Source of the DNA: JBBECF01 sp040881945
GTDB lineage: Bacteria; Pseudomonadota; Alphaproteobacteria; Dongiales; Dongiaceae
Assembly: GCA_040881945.1 (NCBI GenBank)
Contig: JBBECF010000157.1
Location: 1 to 64,000 of the forward strand
Reading direction: 5' to 3'
DNA: 64,000 nucleotides
In this document: positions 41,750 to 54,286 of the stretch, one piece after another
Position numbering within the stretch: the first letter of the stretch is position 1
How the letters are laid out: each line of letters begins with the position of its first letter
The notes under the pieces: model-generated
The model's input: the letters and a program-made list of their open reading frames with translations, nothing else
What the model was told of the DNA's origin: nothing
Database searches by the model: none
Made by a program: the position numbers and the translations under genes

Positions 41750-43033
41750 CTACTCCGCCGCCCGACGCAACGGCGACTCGAGGATACGGCGCTCCAGCTC
41801 GGGCCGAAAATGCCGGATCAGCCCCTGGATCGGCCAGGCCGCGGCGTCGCCGAGTGCGCAGATGGTGTGCCCCTCGATCTGGCGCGTCACCTCCTCGAGG
41901 TCATCGATCTCCTCGATCCGAGCCTCGCCTCTGACCAGGCGCTCCATGACCCGCCACATCCAGCCGGCGCCCTCGCGGCAGGGCGTACACTGGCCGCAGC
42001 TTTCGTGCATGTAGAAATGCGAGAGCCGCGCGATCGCCGCGACGACGTCGGTCGACTTGTCCATGACGATGACCGCGGCGGTGCCGAGCCCGCATTTCAC
42101 GTCGCGCAGCGAATCGAAGTCCATCAACACGCTGTCGCAGATCGATTTCGGCAGCAGCGGTACCGACGAGCCGCCCGGAATGATCGCCAGCAGGTTGTCC
42201 CAGCCGCCGCGCACGCCCCCGGCGTGCTTTTCGATGAGCTGGCGCAGGGGCACGCCCATCTCCTCCTCGACGTTGCACGGCTTCTCGACGTGCCCGGAGA
42301 TGCAGAAGATCTTGGTGCCGGTGTTCTTCGGCCGGCCGAGGCCGCTCCACCACGCCGCGCCGCGGCGCAGGATGGCCGGCACGACGGCGATCGTCTCCAC
42401 ATTGTTCACGGTCGTCGGGCAGCCATAGACGCCGACCGCCGCCGGGAACGGCGGCTTCAGCCGCGGCATGCCCTTCTTGCCCTCGAGGCTTTCGAGCAGC
42501 GCCGTCTCCTCGCCGCAGATATAGGCGCCGGCGCCGCGATGCAGGACGATGTCGTAGTCCCAGCCCGACCCGCAGGCGTTCTTGCCGATCAGCCCGGCTT
42601 CGCGGGCTTCGTCGATAGCGGCCTGGAGGTTCAGCGCCTCGTTATAGAACTCGCCGCGGATATAGATGAAGCAGGTGTGCGCGCCCATCGCGGCGCCGGC
42701 CAGCAGGCAACCTTCGAGCAACATATGCGGTTCGAAGCGCAGAATGTCGCGGTCCTTGCAGGTGCCGGGCTCCGATTCGTCGGCGTTGACGACGAGATAG
42801 GACGGCCGGCCGTCCGACTGCTTGGGCATGAACGACCATTTCAGGCCGGCCGGGAAGCCGGCGCCGCCGCGCCCGCGCAGGTCCGACTTCTTCACCTCGT
42901 CGATGATCGCGTCGCGGCCGCGGGCGATCAGGTCCTTGGTATTGTCCCAGGTGCCACGCGCCCGCGCGCCGGCCAGCCGCCAGTCGTGGCGGCCGTAGAG
43001 GTTGGTGAAGACGCGGTCGGCGTCGCGCAGCAT
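41750..43033 (-). CDS. nuoF: NADH-quinone oxidoreductase subunit F
   Basis: NuoF binds NADH, FMN and cluster N3 and is the entry point of electrons. From ATG 43033 it has 427 residues. Motifs: GRGGAGFPAGLKWSFMPKQS (FMN/NADH-binding), VVNADESEPGTCKDRDIL, GAGAYICGEETALLESLEGK and the cluster site ESCGQCTPCREG with a later Cys in HTICALGDA. The longer open frame upstream is the shadow of nuoE. Confidence 0.97.
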   Translation of the reverse strand: MLRDADRVFTNLYGRHDWRLAGARARGTWDNTKDLIARGRDAIIDEVKKSDLRGRGGAGFPAGLKWSFMPKQSDGRPSYLVVNADESEPGTCKDRDILRFEPHMLLEGCLLAGAAMGAHTCFIYIRGEFYNEALNLQAAIDEAREAGLIGKNACGSGWDYDIVLHRGAGAYICGEETALLESLEGKKGMPRLKPPFPAAVGVYGCPTTVNNVETIAVVPAILRRGAAWWSGLGRPKNTGTKIFCISGHVEKPCNVEEEMGVPLRQLIEKHAGGVRGGWDNLLAIIPGGSSVPLLPKSICDSVLMDFDSLRDVKCGLGTAAVIVMDKSTDVVAAIARLSHFYMHESCGQCTPCREGAGWMWRVMERLVRGEARIEEIDDLEEVTRQIEGHTICALGDAAAWPIQGLIRHFRPELERRILESPLRRAAE

Positions 43034-43035
43034 GG

Positions 43036-43649
43036 CTATTCGCCCGCCCCGCCGCCGGCGACCAGGGTGGTGGGTCCGCCCGCCGGGGCCGACCCCTGCC
43101 GGCCGGTCTGCGAGCCGGCGGCCGGCCGTTCGCCGCGGGCGAGCGCGTCGAGCACCGCTTCCAGCCGCCGCGGGTCCAGGTCTTCGTAAAAGTCGTCGTT
43201 GATCTGCACGACCGGCGCGTTCACGCAGGCGCCGAGGCATTCGACCTCGACGAGCGAGAAGAGGCCGTCCGCGCAGCGCTGGCGCATCCCGATGCCAAGC
43301 TTTCGCCGGCAGGTCCGCGACAGCTCCTCGGAGCCGCGCAGCCAGCACGGCGTGGTGCGGCAGATCTGGACATGGAACTTCCCGACCGGCTGCAGGTTGA
43401 ACATCGTGTAGAACGTCGCGACCTCGTAGACGCGAATCGGCGCCATGTCGAGCAGTTCGCCGACATGGTCCATGGCGGCGCGCGGCAGCCAGCCCCCGGC
43501 CTGGCGCTGCGCCAGGTCGAGCAGCGCCAGCACCGCGCTGGCCTGGCGACCGGGCGGGTATTTCGCGATGTACGCCTGCGCGCGCTCGCGGTTGTCGCGC
43601 GTGAAGGCAAAGCCGTCCGGCTGGACGCTGGGCTGCGGGCCGGGCGAAC

Positions 43650-43653
<4 letters not shown>
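43036..43653 (-). CDS. nuoE: NADH-quinone oxidoreductase subunit E
   Basis: NuoE has the 2Fe-2S cluster N1a in a thioredoxin-like fold. From ATG 43653 it has 205 residues. Motifs: FAFTRDNRERAQAYIAKYP, VYEVATFYTMFNLQPVGKFH, CRTTPCWLRGSEEL (first two Cys) and ECLGACVNAPVVQINDDFYE (last two Cys). The final 35 residues are a low-complexity glycine/alanine-rich tail. Its ATG overlaps the nuoD stop by four bases. Confidence 0.96.
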
Positions 43654-44827
<1,174 letters not shown>

Positions 44828-44828
<1 letters not shown>

Positions 44829-45454
44829 CAGTCCGGCTTCCCGGTCTTGTCGGCTTGGTCGGCCTTTTCGTCACCGGGCAGGGTTTGCAGCATGCCCTCC
44901 CACGGGCTGACGAAATCGAAGCGGCGAAATTCCTGGGTCAGCTTCACCGGCTCATAGACGACCCGCTTCTGTTCCTCGTCATAGCGCATCTCGACGTGCC
45001 CGCTGAGGGGAAAGTCCTTGCGCATCGGATGCCCCTCGAAGCCGTAGTCCGTGAGCAGCCGCCTGAGGTCCGGGTGGCCCGAAAAGAAGATGCCGTACAT
45101 ATCCCAGGCTTCGCGCTCATACCAGCCGGCGGACTTGAAGACGCCGGTGACCGACGGCACCGGCTGGCCCTCGGCGGTCGACAACTTCACACGGATGCGA
45201 TGGTTCTGCTTGAGGCTGAGCAGGTTATAGACGACTTCGAAGCGCTGTTCGCGCTCGGGGTAGTCCACGCCGCAGACGTCGATCAGCAGCTTGAACAGGC
45301 AGTGGCTGTCGTCGCGCAGGAACGTCAGCAGCTTGACGACCGACGGCGCGCCGGTGCGTACCGTCAGCTCGCCATAGGCGACGTCCACTTCCAGCACGTC
45401 GTTCGGCAACTGGCCCGCGATGTGTTCGCCGAGGTCCCGCAGCGCCTGATCCAT
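44828..45454 (-). CDS. nuoC: NADH-quinone oxidoreductase subunit C
   Basis: NuoC is the 30-kDa homologue, a structural subunit of the connecting module. From ATG 45454 it has 208 residues. Motifs: FKLLIDVCGVDYPEREQRFE, VVYNLLSLKQNHRIRVK, WYEREAWDMYGIFFSGHPDL and LLTDYGFEGHPMRKDFPLSG. The last part (GDEKADQADKTGKPD) is a polar tail. A gap of 59 bases separates it from nuoB, more than elsewhere in the operon. Confidence 0.96.
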
Positions 45455-45513
45455 GATTCCCGTTCGTCCGATTGTCGTTGCCGCCACGATCCCCGCCTCC
45501 CGGTATCGCCTAG

Positions 45514-46062
45514 TCAGCGCGCGATCGTCGCGGTGCGTCTGATTTTCTTTTGCAGCTGCAGGATTCCGTACACCAGCGCCTCGGCCGTCGGCGGACAGCC
45601 GGGGACGTAGATATCGACCGGCACGATACGGTCGCAGCCCCGCACCACGGAGTACGAGTAGTGGTAGTATCCGCCGCCGTTGGCGCACGACCCCATCGAG
45701 ATCACCCAGCGCGGCTCGGCCATTTGGTCGTAGACCTTGCGCATGGCCGGCGCCATCTTGTTGCACAACGTGCCGGCGACGATCATGACATCGGACTGGC
45801 GCGGGCTGCCGCGCGGCACGACGCCGAAGCGATCGAGGTCGTAGCGCGACATGTAGGCGTGCATCATCTCGACCGCGCAGCAGGCGAGGCCGAAGGTCAT
45901 CGGCCACAACGACCCGGTGCGCGCCCAGTTCACCAAATTGTCGAGCTGGGCGACGACGAAACCCTTGTCGCTCAGTTCGTCCGTGACCGACCGGAGGGCC
46001 GCATCCGATACCGTCCCGGACAGCGGCGCCGGCGCAGCCGGCGTCGCCCGGCTCACTCCCAT
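45514..46062 (-). CDS. nuoB: NADH-quinone oxidoreductase subunit B
   Basis: NuoB carries the terminal cluster N2, next to the quinone site. From ATG 46062 it has 182 residues. Motifs: TGSLWPMTFGLACCAVEMMH with the vicinal cysteines, VAGTLCNKMAPAMRKVYDQM, GSCANGGGYYHYSYSVVRGC and IYVPGCPPTAEALVYGI. The segment GGYYHYSYSVVRG is that of alphaproteobacteria and mitochondria. It overlaps the nuoA stop by 10 bases. Confidence 0.97.
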   Translation of the reverse strand: MGVSRATPAAPAPLSGTVSDAALRSVTDELSDKGFVVAQLDNLVNWARTGSLWPMTFGLACCAVEMMHAYMSRYDLDRFGVVPRGSPRQSDVMIVAGTLCNKMAPAMRKVYDQMAEPRWVISMGSCANGGGYYHYSYSVVRGCDRIVPVDIYVPGCPPTAEALVYGILQLQKKIRRTATIAR

Positions 46063-46418
46063 TCCAAGGCTCCCTTCTTCCATTCGTAGATGAACCCGAC
46101 CGTCAGGATGCCGAGAAACACGACCATCGACCAGAACCCGAAAACGCCGATGTCGCGCAACGAAACGGCCCAGGGGAAGAGGAACGCCACCTCCAGGTCG
46201 AAGATGATGAACAGAATGGCGACGAGATAGAAGCGGACGTCGAAGCGGCGGCGGGCATCGTCGAACGCCTCGAATCCGCATTCATAGGGCGAAAGCTTCT
46301 CGGAATCGGGCTTCTGGCGCGCCATGACGACGGACATCCCGATCGCCCCGCCCGCGATGGCGACGGCGATGGCGAGGAACATCAGGATCGGCAGGTACTC
46401 GCGCAGCAGCTCGTCCAT
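46053..46418 (-). CDS. nuoA: NADH-quinone oxidoreductase subunit A
   Basis: NuoA is a three-helix membrane subunit and the first gene of the 14-gene nuo operon. The 121-residue protein has KLSPYECGFEAFDDARRRFD, VRFYLVAILFIIFDLEVAFL and a last helix (GFWSMVVFLGILTVGFIYEW) ending KKGALEWE. The operon is complete from A to N with no inserted genes. tRNA-Asp lies 71 bases upstream. Confidence 0.97.
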   Translation of the reverse strand: MDELLREYLPILMFLAIAVAIAGGAIGMSVVMARQKPDSEKLSPYECGFEAFDDARRRFDVRFYLVAILFIIFDLEVAFLFPWAVSLRDIGVFGFWSMVVFLGILTVGFIYEWKKGALEWE

Positions 46419-46489
46419 GACCCCACGTCCCGGCGCCTCGTCGATCCGCCCTGCCCGGCGCCGGTTAACGCACGCGGCCCTGGTGGAAA

Positions 46490-46566
<77 letters not shown>

Positions 46567-46632
46567 GTACCCGGGTGCGGGGCCGCACCATGTAGTGCGG
46601 CCGGCGTACCGGAGTCAAGCGCCCGCCCGGGC

Positions 46633-46707
46633 TGGTGGGCGATGACGGGTTCGAACCGCCGACCCTCTCGGTGTAAACGAGATGCTCTACCGCTGAGCTA
46701 ATCGCCC
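46633..46707 (-). tRNA. tRNA-Val (TAC)
   Basis: The 75-base minus-strand sequence begins GGGCGATTAGCTCAGCGG and has anticodon loop TTTACAC, with anticodon TAC for valine. The acceptor stem GGGCGAT/ATCGCCC is perfect, and the encoded CCA is present. It lies between hupB and tRNA-Asp and was probably co-transcribed with them. Confidence 0.97.
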
Positions 46708-46831
46708 GCCCGTCCGGCGATCTGCCGTTCGCGACCCGCGGGAACTTCGTCGATAGCGGTCGGCAGCGGCGGACCCGGATCGTCTTTGGCCATCGCCTCG
46801 AACGGCCGGTCGGGCCGGCAAGCCGTCCGAA

Positions 46832-47104
46832 TCAGTTCACGGCGTCCTTCAGGCCCTTGCCCGCCTTGAACTTCGGCTGCTTCGAGGCGGGGATACGGAT
46901 CTTTTCCCCGGTGCGCGGGTTGCGCCCATCCGACGCCGCTCGACGGGCGACATGGAAAGTACCGAAGCCGATCAGGCGAACTTCGTCGCCCTGCTTGAGC
47001 GCGTTCGAGATGGCGTCGAAGACGCCTTCGACGGCCTTGGTCGCGTCGCCCTTCGAGAAACCCGTCTGATCGGCGACGACAGCAACGAGATCGTTCTTAT
47101 TCAC
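46832..47104 (-). CDS. hupB: DNA-binding protein HU
   Basis: HU is a small nucleoid protein that bends DNA. The 90-residue protein starts at GTG 47104 and has the full family pattern: MNKNDLVAVVADQTGFSKGD, VRLIGFGTFHVARRAASDGR with the DNA-intercalating arm NPRTGEKIRIPASKQPKFKA, and a C-terminal helix. It follows lon in the same direction, as in many Proteobacteria, and has its own promoter. Confidence 0.97.
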   Translation of the reverse strand: MNKNDLVAVVADQTGFSKGDATKAVEGVFDAISNALKQGDEVRLIGFGTFHVARRAASDGRNPRTGEKIRIPASKQPKFKAGKGLKDAVN

Positions 47105-47170
47105 CTCTACTACCCCCTTTTGTTCGGCAAGCCATCAACGCCCCAGAAAAGCCGCGGCCAATAACGACGG

Positions 47171-47200
47171 AGTGTAGATCGCGATTTTTCTCCACGTCAA
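47171..47200 (-). promoter_or_regulatory. Probable sigma-70 promoter of hupB
   Basis: On the minus strand, TTGACG (47195-47200) and TACACT (47171-47176) stand 18 bases apart, a good housekeeping promoter match. Transcription would start near 47164, about 60 bases before the hupB start codon. AAGGGGG about nine bases ahead of the GTG acts as ribosome-binding site. Confidence 0.5.
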
Positions 47201-47270
47201 TCTCCGAACCGCGATTATCCCCACAATTCTGCGGACTCCACGCCGGCATGCCGACCGACGATCCGCGCCT

Positions 47271-49676
<2,406 letters not shown>

Positions 49677-49840
49677 GTGGCCTCTCAGTTTGGCGGTCGC
49701 GAGGCACCGCGGGTCGGCGGTTCAAGCCGATCCGGCTCGTCCCGTGTCCACCTCATGAAATGGCGCAAGATTCCCCCGCGTCAAGGGCCGGCGGCCCGCG
49801 GGCGCGTCCTCGGCGCCGGCGGCCGCCGGTCGGGCCGCGC

Positions 49841-51106
49841 TCACGCGCTGCTCCCGACGTCCTCGCGGCGGTCGGTGTAGATATAGAGCGGCCGGGCCGC
49901 GTTGTCGATCACGTCGCGGCTGATGACCATGCTTTCCACGCCCTCGAGGCCCGGCAGCTCGAACATCGGTTCCAGCAGAATCGACTCCATGATCGAGCGC
50001 AGGCCCCGCGCCCCGGTCTTGCGCGCGATCGCCTTGTGGGCGATGGCCTTCAGGGCATCCTCGGTGAAATCAAGCCGCACGTCATCCATGTCGAACAGGC
50101 GCTGATACTGCTTGACCAGGGCGTTCTTGGGCGTCGTCAGAATTTCGATCAACGCCGGCTCGTCGAGGTCCTCGAGGGTCGCGACTACGGGCAGGCGCCC
50201 GACGAACTCCGGAATCAAGCCGAATTTGAGAAGGTCCTCGGGTTCGACGTCGCGCAGGATCTCACCCGTGCCGCGTTCCTCGGGGCCGCGCACGTCGGCG
50301 CCGAAGCCGATCGACGAGCCCCGCCCGCGCGCGGCGATGATCTTCTCCAAGCCGGAAAACGCGCCGCCGCAAATGAACAGGATATTGGTCGTGTCGACCT
50401 GCAGGAACTCCTGCTGCGGGTGCTTGCGCCCGCCCTGCGGCGGCACCGAGGCGACGGTGCCTTCCATGATCTTCAGCAGGGCCTGTTGCACGCCTTCGCC
50501 GGATACGTCGCGCGTGATGGACGGATTGTCGGACTTGCGGCTGATCTTGTCGACCTCGTCGATATAGACGATGCCGCGCTGCGCCCGCTCGACATTGTAG
50601 TCGGCGGCCTGCAGCAGCTTGAGGATGATGTTCTCGACGTCCTCGCCGACGTATCCGGCCTCGGTCAGCGTGGTGGCGTCGGCCATGGTGAACGGCACGT
50701 CGATGATCCGCGCCAACGTCTGCGCCAGCAGCGTCTTGCCGCATCCGGTCGGCCCGACCAGCAGGATATTCGACTTGGCCAGCTCGACGTCGTTGCTCTT
50801 GGCGCCGTGGGCGAGCCGCTTGTAGTGGTTGTGCACGGCCACCGACAGCACGCGCTTGGCGTGGATCTGCCCGATGACGTAGTCGTCGAGGACGTTGCAA
50901 ATGTCGCGCGGGCTCGGCACCCCGTCGCGCGACTTGACCAGCGTCGTCTTGTGCTCTTCGCGGATGATATCCATGCACAGCTCGACGCATTCATCGCAGA
51001 TGAACACCGTCGGGCCGGCAATCAGCTTGCGCACCTCGTGCTGGCTCTTCCCGCAGAACGAGCAGTACAGGGTGTTCTTGGATTCACCGCCGCCGGACTT
51101 GGTCAT
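49841..51106 (-). CDS. clpX: Clp protease ATP-binding subunit ClpX
   Basis: ClpX unfolds substrates and feeds them to ClpP. From ATG 51106 it has 421 residues. The N-terminal zinc domain shows LYCSFCGKSQHEVRKLIAGP and CDECVELC. The AAA+ domain has Walker A LVGPTGCGKTLLAQTLA and Walker B GIVYIDEVDKI, the pore loop YVGEDVEN and the ClpP-binding loop around LIPEFVGRLP. It lies 189 bases downstream of clpP. Confidence 0.97.
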   Translation of the reverse strand: MTKSGGGESKNTLYCSFCGKSQHEVRKLIAGPTVFICDECVELCMDIIREEHKTTLVKSRDGVPSPRDICNVLDDYVIGQIHAKRVLSVAVHNHYKRLAHGAKSNDVELAKSNILLVGPTGCGKTLLAQTLARIIDVPFTMADATTLTEAGYVGEDVENIILKLLQAADYNVERAQRGIVYIDEVDKISRKSDNPSITRDVSGEGVQQALLKIMEGTVASVPPQGGRKHPQQEFLQVDTTNILFICGGAFSGLEKIIAARGRGSSIGFGADVRGPEERGTGEILRDVEPEDLLKFGLIPEFVGRLPVVATLEDLDEPALIEILTTPKNALVKQYQRLFDMDDVRLDFTEDALKAIAHKAIARKTGARGLRSIMESILLEPMFELPGLEGVESMVISRDVIDNAARPLYIYTDRREDVGSSA

Positions 51107-51295
51107 GCGCAATCCGCCCGATGCCAGAACGACTTAATGTTAGCCCTCCGCCCGACCCCCGCACAACGACATTTTGCCGCTGCGCAGCGCCCGGGTACCC
51201 GCTACAGCCCTCTCCGCCCTGGGCGGCGCTTGCGGAACCACCGTCATTCCTTCACCGCCATTCAAACGCCGGCCGGTCAATAAACGGTTAACGCC

Positions 51296-51937
51296 TTACT
51301 TTTGGCCGTCCGCCGCATCCTCGGCCGGCGGCCGTTTATCGACCACGGCGTCGATCAAACCGAACGCCTTGGCGTCCTCGGGCAACAGGAACTTGTCGCG
51401 CTCCATCGCGTCTTCGATGACCTTGAGATCCTGCCCGGTATGGCGGACATAGATCGCGTTCAACCGGGCCCGGGTGGACAGGATGTCCTTGGCGTGGATC
51501 TCGATGTCGGTCGCCTGACCCTGGAACCCGCCGGACGGCTGGTGCACCATGATCTTCGAGTTCGGCAAGCTGAACCGCTTGCCCTTGGCGCCGGCGGTCA
51601 GCAGCAACGATCCCATCGACGCCGCCAGGCCGATGCACACGGTGGTCACCTCCGGCCGGATGTATTGCATCGTGTCATAGATCGCCAGCCCCGAGGTCAC
51701 CATGCCGCCCGGCGAATTGATGTAGAGCGCAATGTCCTTCTTCGGGTTCTCCGATTCGAGGAACAGCAGCTGTGCCGAGATCAGGCTGGCGAGCTGGTCG
51801 TTGACGGGGCCGACGAGAAAGATGATCCGCTCCTTTAGCAGGCGCGAATAGATGTCGTAGGCCCGTTCCCCGCGGTTGGTCTGCTCGACCACCATCGGGA
51901 CCAGGAAATTCATGTAGGTATCTGTCGGGTCCTGCAT
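51296..51937 (-). CDS. clpP: Clp protease proteolytic subunit ClpP
   Basis: ClpP is the serine peptidase of the Clp complex. The 213-residue protein (ATG 51937) has the catalytic triad Ser107 (GLAASMGSLLL), His132 (KIMVHQPSGG) and Asp181 (AMERDKFL). The propeptide is short. The region upstream of 51937 in the same frame is arginine-rich and not conserved, so I leave it out. It lies between tig and clpX, the standard order. Confidence 0.97.
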   Translation of the reverse strand: MQDPTDTYMNFLVPMVVEQTNRGERAYDIYSRLLKERIIFLVGPVNDQLASLISAQLLFLESENPKKDIALYINSPGGMVTSGLAIYDTMQYIRPEVTTVCIGLAASMGSLLLTAGAKGKRFSLPNSKIMVHQPSGGFQGQATDIEIHAKDILSTRARLNAIYVRHTGQDLKVIEDAMERDKFLLPEDAKAFGLIDAVVDKRPPAEDAADGQK

Positions 51938-51977
51938 CGATCGTCCACCTATGTCGGCGACGGGCCGCCCCGTCGCC

Positions 51978-53399
51978 TCATTCCTTCTTCGCCGCCTTCT
52001 TCCCGGCACCGGACTTCTTCGTCGCCGGCTTCTTGGCGGATTTTTCCTTGTCATCCGCGGCGGGTTCCCCGGCAGCGGCCGGCTTTTCCAACTCGATCAG
52101 CTCCTGGGGCGACACCTTACGCTCGCTCACCTGGGCCAGTTCGAGAATGAAATCGATCACCTTGTCCTCGTAAACCGGGGCGCGCAGTTGCACCAGCGCC
52201 TCCGGCGTCTTGCGGTAGAAGTCCACGACCTGGCGTTCGCGCCCGGGATGGCGCTGCGCCTCGGCCATGAGGGCGCGGTTCACCTCCTCCGCCGTCACCT
52301 GAATGTTGTTCAGGCGGCCGACGTCGGACAGCAGCAGCCCCAGTTTGACCCGGCGTTTCGCGATGTCGCGGTATTCCACCCGCAGCACGTCGTCGCTCTT
52401 GCCCTCGTCCTCCGGGTCGAGACCGCCCGCCGCGCGCTCCCTCTCGATACGCTCCCAAATCGCGCCGAATTCGGCCTCGACAAGGCCGACCGGCAGCTCG
52501 AAGTCATGGCGTGCAGCCAGAACATCGAGCAACTGGCGTTTGAGCCGTCCGCGCGCCACACTTGCGTATTCGCCTTGCATGTGGTCGCGCACCGAGGCGC
52601 GCAGCGTGGCGAGATCCTCGAGGCCATGCGACTTGGCCAACTCGTCATCGGCCGGAACCGCCACCGGTTCGCGGATCTCGCGCAGGTCGACCGCGAACTC
52701 AGCCGCCTTGCCGGCGAGTTCCGGCTTCGGGTAATCGGCCGGAAAAGTCACCTTGACCGTAACATGGTCGCCCGGCCCTGCGCCTTCAAGCTGGTCCTCG
52801 AATCCGGGGATCATCCAGCCCGCGCCGAGCTCGAGGTACTGTTCGCTGGCCGTGCCGCCGGGGAATTCGACGCCGTCGATGCGGCCGACGAAGTCGATCA
52901 CCAGGACGTCGCCTTTCCTGGCCGGTCGCGGCGTCGCGATCGGCTCCGACTTGCGTTGCCGCTCGGCGAGGCGCTGCACCGCCTCCTGCACCTCGGCTTC
53001 GGGCACCTCGATGGAGAGCCGCTCCAGCTCCAATTCGGCAAAATCCATTGGCGTGATGTCGGGCATCAGCTCGAGCGCGACGTTGAATTCGAGATCCGCG
53101 CCGCCGGGAAGCGAGACGATCTCGATCTTCGGCTGGCCCGCCGGCCGCAAGCCGCGCTCGGCTATCACTTGGCTCGAGCTATCGCTGACGACGCGCTCCA
53201 CGATTTCGCCCATGGCCGCCTTGCCGTAACGCTGTTTGAGCAGCGACATCGGCACCTTGCCGGGCCGGAAGCCGGGCACCCGTACGGCGCGGCCCAGCTC
53301 CTGCAGGCGAAGCGCAAGCTGGGACTCGCAGTTCTGCGCCGGAACGACGACCCGATACTGGCGTTTCAATCCCTCGGCGCTCGTTTCGGTCACCTGCAT
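51978..53399 (-). CDS. tig: Trigger factor
   Basis: Trigger factor is the ribosome-bound chaperone and prolyl isomerase. The 473-residue protein has the ribosome-binding motif region VPGFRPGKVPMSLLKQRYGK, an FKBP-type domain (about residues 165-245; VLVIDFVGRIDGVEFPGGTA, PGFEDQLEGAGPGDHVTVKV) and a helical C-terminal domain. The last 40 residues are a lysine/alanine-rich tail (EKSAKKPATKKSGAGKKAA) common in alphaproteobacteria. tRNA-Leu lies 70 bases upstream. Confidence 0.96.
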   Translation of the reverse strand: MQVTETSAEGLKRQYRVVVPAQNCESQLALRLQELGRAVRVPGFRPGKVPMSLLKQRYGKAAMGEIVERVVSDSSSQVIAERGLRPAGQPKIEIVSLPGGADLEFNVALELMPDITPMDFAELELERLSIEVPEAEVQEAVQRLAERQRKSEPIATPRPARKGDVLVIDFVGRIDGVEFPGGTASEQYLELGAGWMIPGFEDQLEGAGPGDHVTVKVTFPADYPKPELAGKAAEFAVDLREIREPVAVPADDELAKSHGLEDLATLRASVRDHMQGEYASVARGRLKRQLLDVLAARHDFELPVGLVEAEFGAIWERIERERAAGGLDPEDEGKSDDVLRVEYRDIAKRRVKLGLLLSDVGRLNNIQVTAEEVNRALMAEAQRHPGRERQVVDFYRKTPEALVQLRAPVYEDKVIDFILELAQVSERKVSPQELIELEKPAAAGEPAADDKEKSAKKPATKKSGAGKKAAKKE

Positions 53400-53469
53400 G
53401 GGTCGGCTCGATCCGTGCGTAATTGCTCGAATGAATGGAAGCCCGCGCCCGCTGCGCGCACCCTCCGTT

Positions 53470-53554
53470 TGGTGCGGGCGGAGGGACTCGAACCCCCACG
53501 ACTTGCGTCACCAGATCCTAAGTCTGGCGCGTCTACCAGTTCCGCCACGCCCGC
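53470..53554 (-). tRNA. tRNA-Leu (TAG)
   Basis: On the minus strand the 85-base sequence begins GCGGGCGTGGCGGAACTGGT and has the long variable arm of a leucine tRNA. The anticodon loop ACTTAGGA gives anticodon TAG. The acceptor stem GCGGGCG/CGCCCGC is perfect, and CCA is encoded. It stands directly before tig, as in many Rhodospirillales. Confidence 0.96.
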
Positions 53555-53770
53555 CCACGGCGCCGCAGCCGGCGGCCCGCGCCACCGCCGGGCGCGGTGT
53601 ATATCAGAGTCGAACGGCCCACAAGCAGGAAAAGCGCCCCGCCCCGCCGCTTGCCTGGTCGCGGGCCGCCCGCCGCACGGCCGGGTAAGCCAACCTCCCC
53701 CATGCGCTGCAAGCCGAAATGATCAATACTGTGCCCGTGTTCTCGTTCACACAAGAAGGGGAGATCGAAA

Positions 53771-54286
53771 ATGAGGGGGGTCAAGGCGGCCGTCGTCGCC
53801 GCTCTCGTATCACTCGTCCTCGGACCGGCCGCGGCTGCGGCGGCCGAGCCGCTGTCCAAGCCGCAAGGCGTGGTCGTCCTGGAGGTCACGGGCAAGATCG
53901 CCAACACCAACGCCGGCGACAAGGCCGCCTTCGATCTCGGCTCGCTCGAACGGTTCGGCGTCACCAGCTTCACCACCGGCACGCCGTGGACTGACGGCAA
54001 GGTCACGTTCGAGGGCGTCAGCGGCAACGAGCTGATGGCGACGCTGGAAGCCGACGGCGCCGAGATTCGCGCCGAGGCCCTGGACGGCTACAGCGTGGTG
54101 ATCCCGATGGAGGACTTCCGCCGGAGCGGCGCCATCATCGCCTACAAGATGAACGGCGCGCCGCTGGCCGAGGGCGAGCAGGGCCCGCTGTGGATCGTCT
54201 ATCCCTACGATGCGGACCCCGGCGTGAATGACGAAGCGCACCACGCGCGCTCGATCTGGCAGCTGAAGTCGCTCGAAATCCGCTAG
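53771..54286 (+). CDS. Secreted SUOX-like (molybdopterin-binding fold) protein
   Basis: The 171-residue protein has a signal peptide (KAAVVAALVSLVLGPAAAAA) and a mature domain that resembles the sulfite oxidase/molybdopterin-binding fold: VVLEVTGKIANTNAGDKAAF, WTDGKVTFEGVSGNELM, GYSVVIPMEDFRRSGAIIAY and GPLWIVYPYD. The cysteine that binds molybdenum in true SUOX enzymes is missing, so it probably has no redox activity. GGGGAG lies about eight bases before the ATG. It ends with a four-base convergent overlap with the AceE-like gene. Confidence 0.7.
   Translation: MRGVKAAVVAALVSLVLGPAAAAAAEPLSKPQGVVVLEVTGKIANTNAGDKAAFDLGSLERFGVTSFTTGTPWTDGKVTFEGVSGNELMATLEADGAEIRAEALDGYSVVIPMEDFRRSGAIIAYKMNGAPLAEGEQGPLWIVYPYDADPGVNDEAHHARSIWQLKSLEIR

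Noticed and set aside
49680..49745. Heat-shock (sigma-32) promoter upstream of lon
   Set aside because: A CTTGAA element is visible on the minus strand, but no acceptable -10 lies at the right distance.
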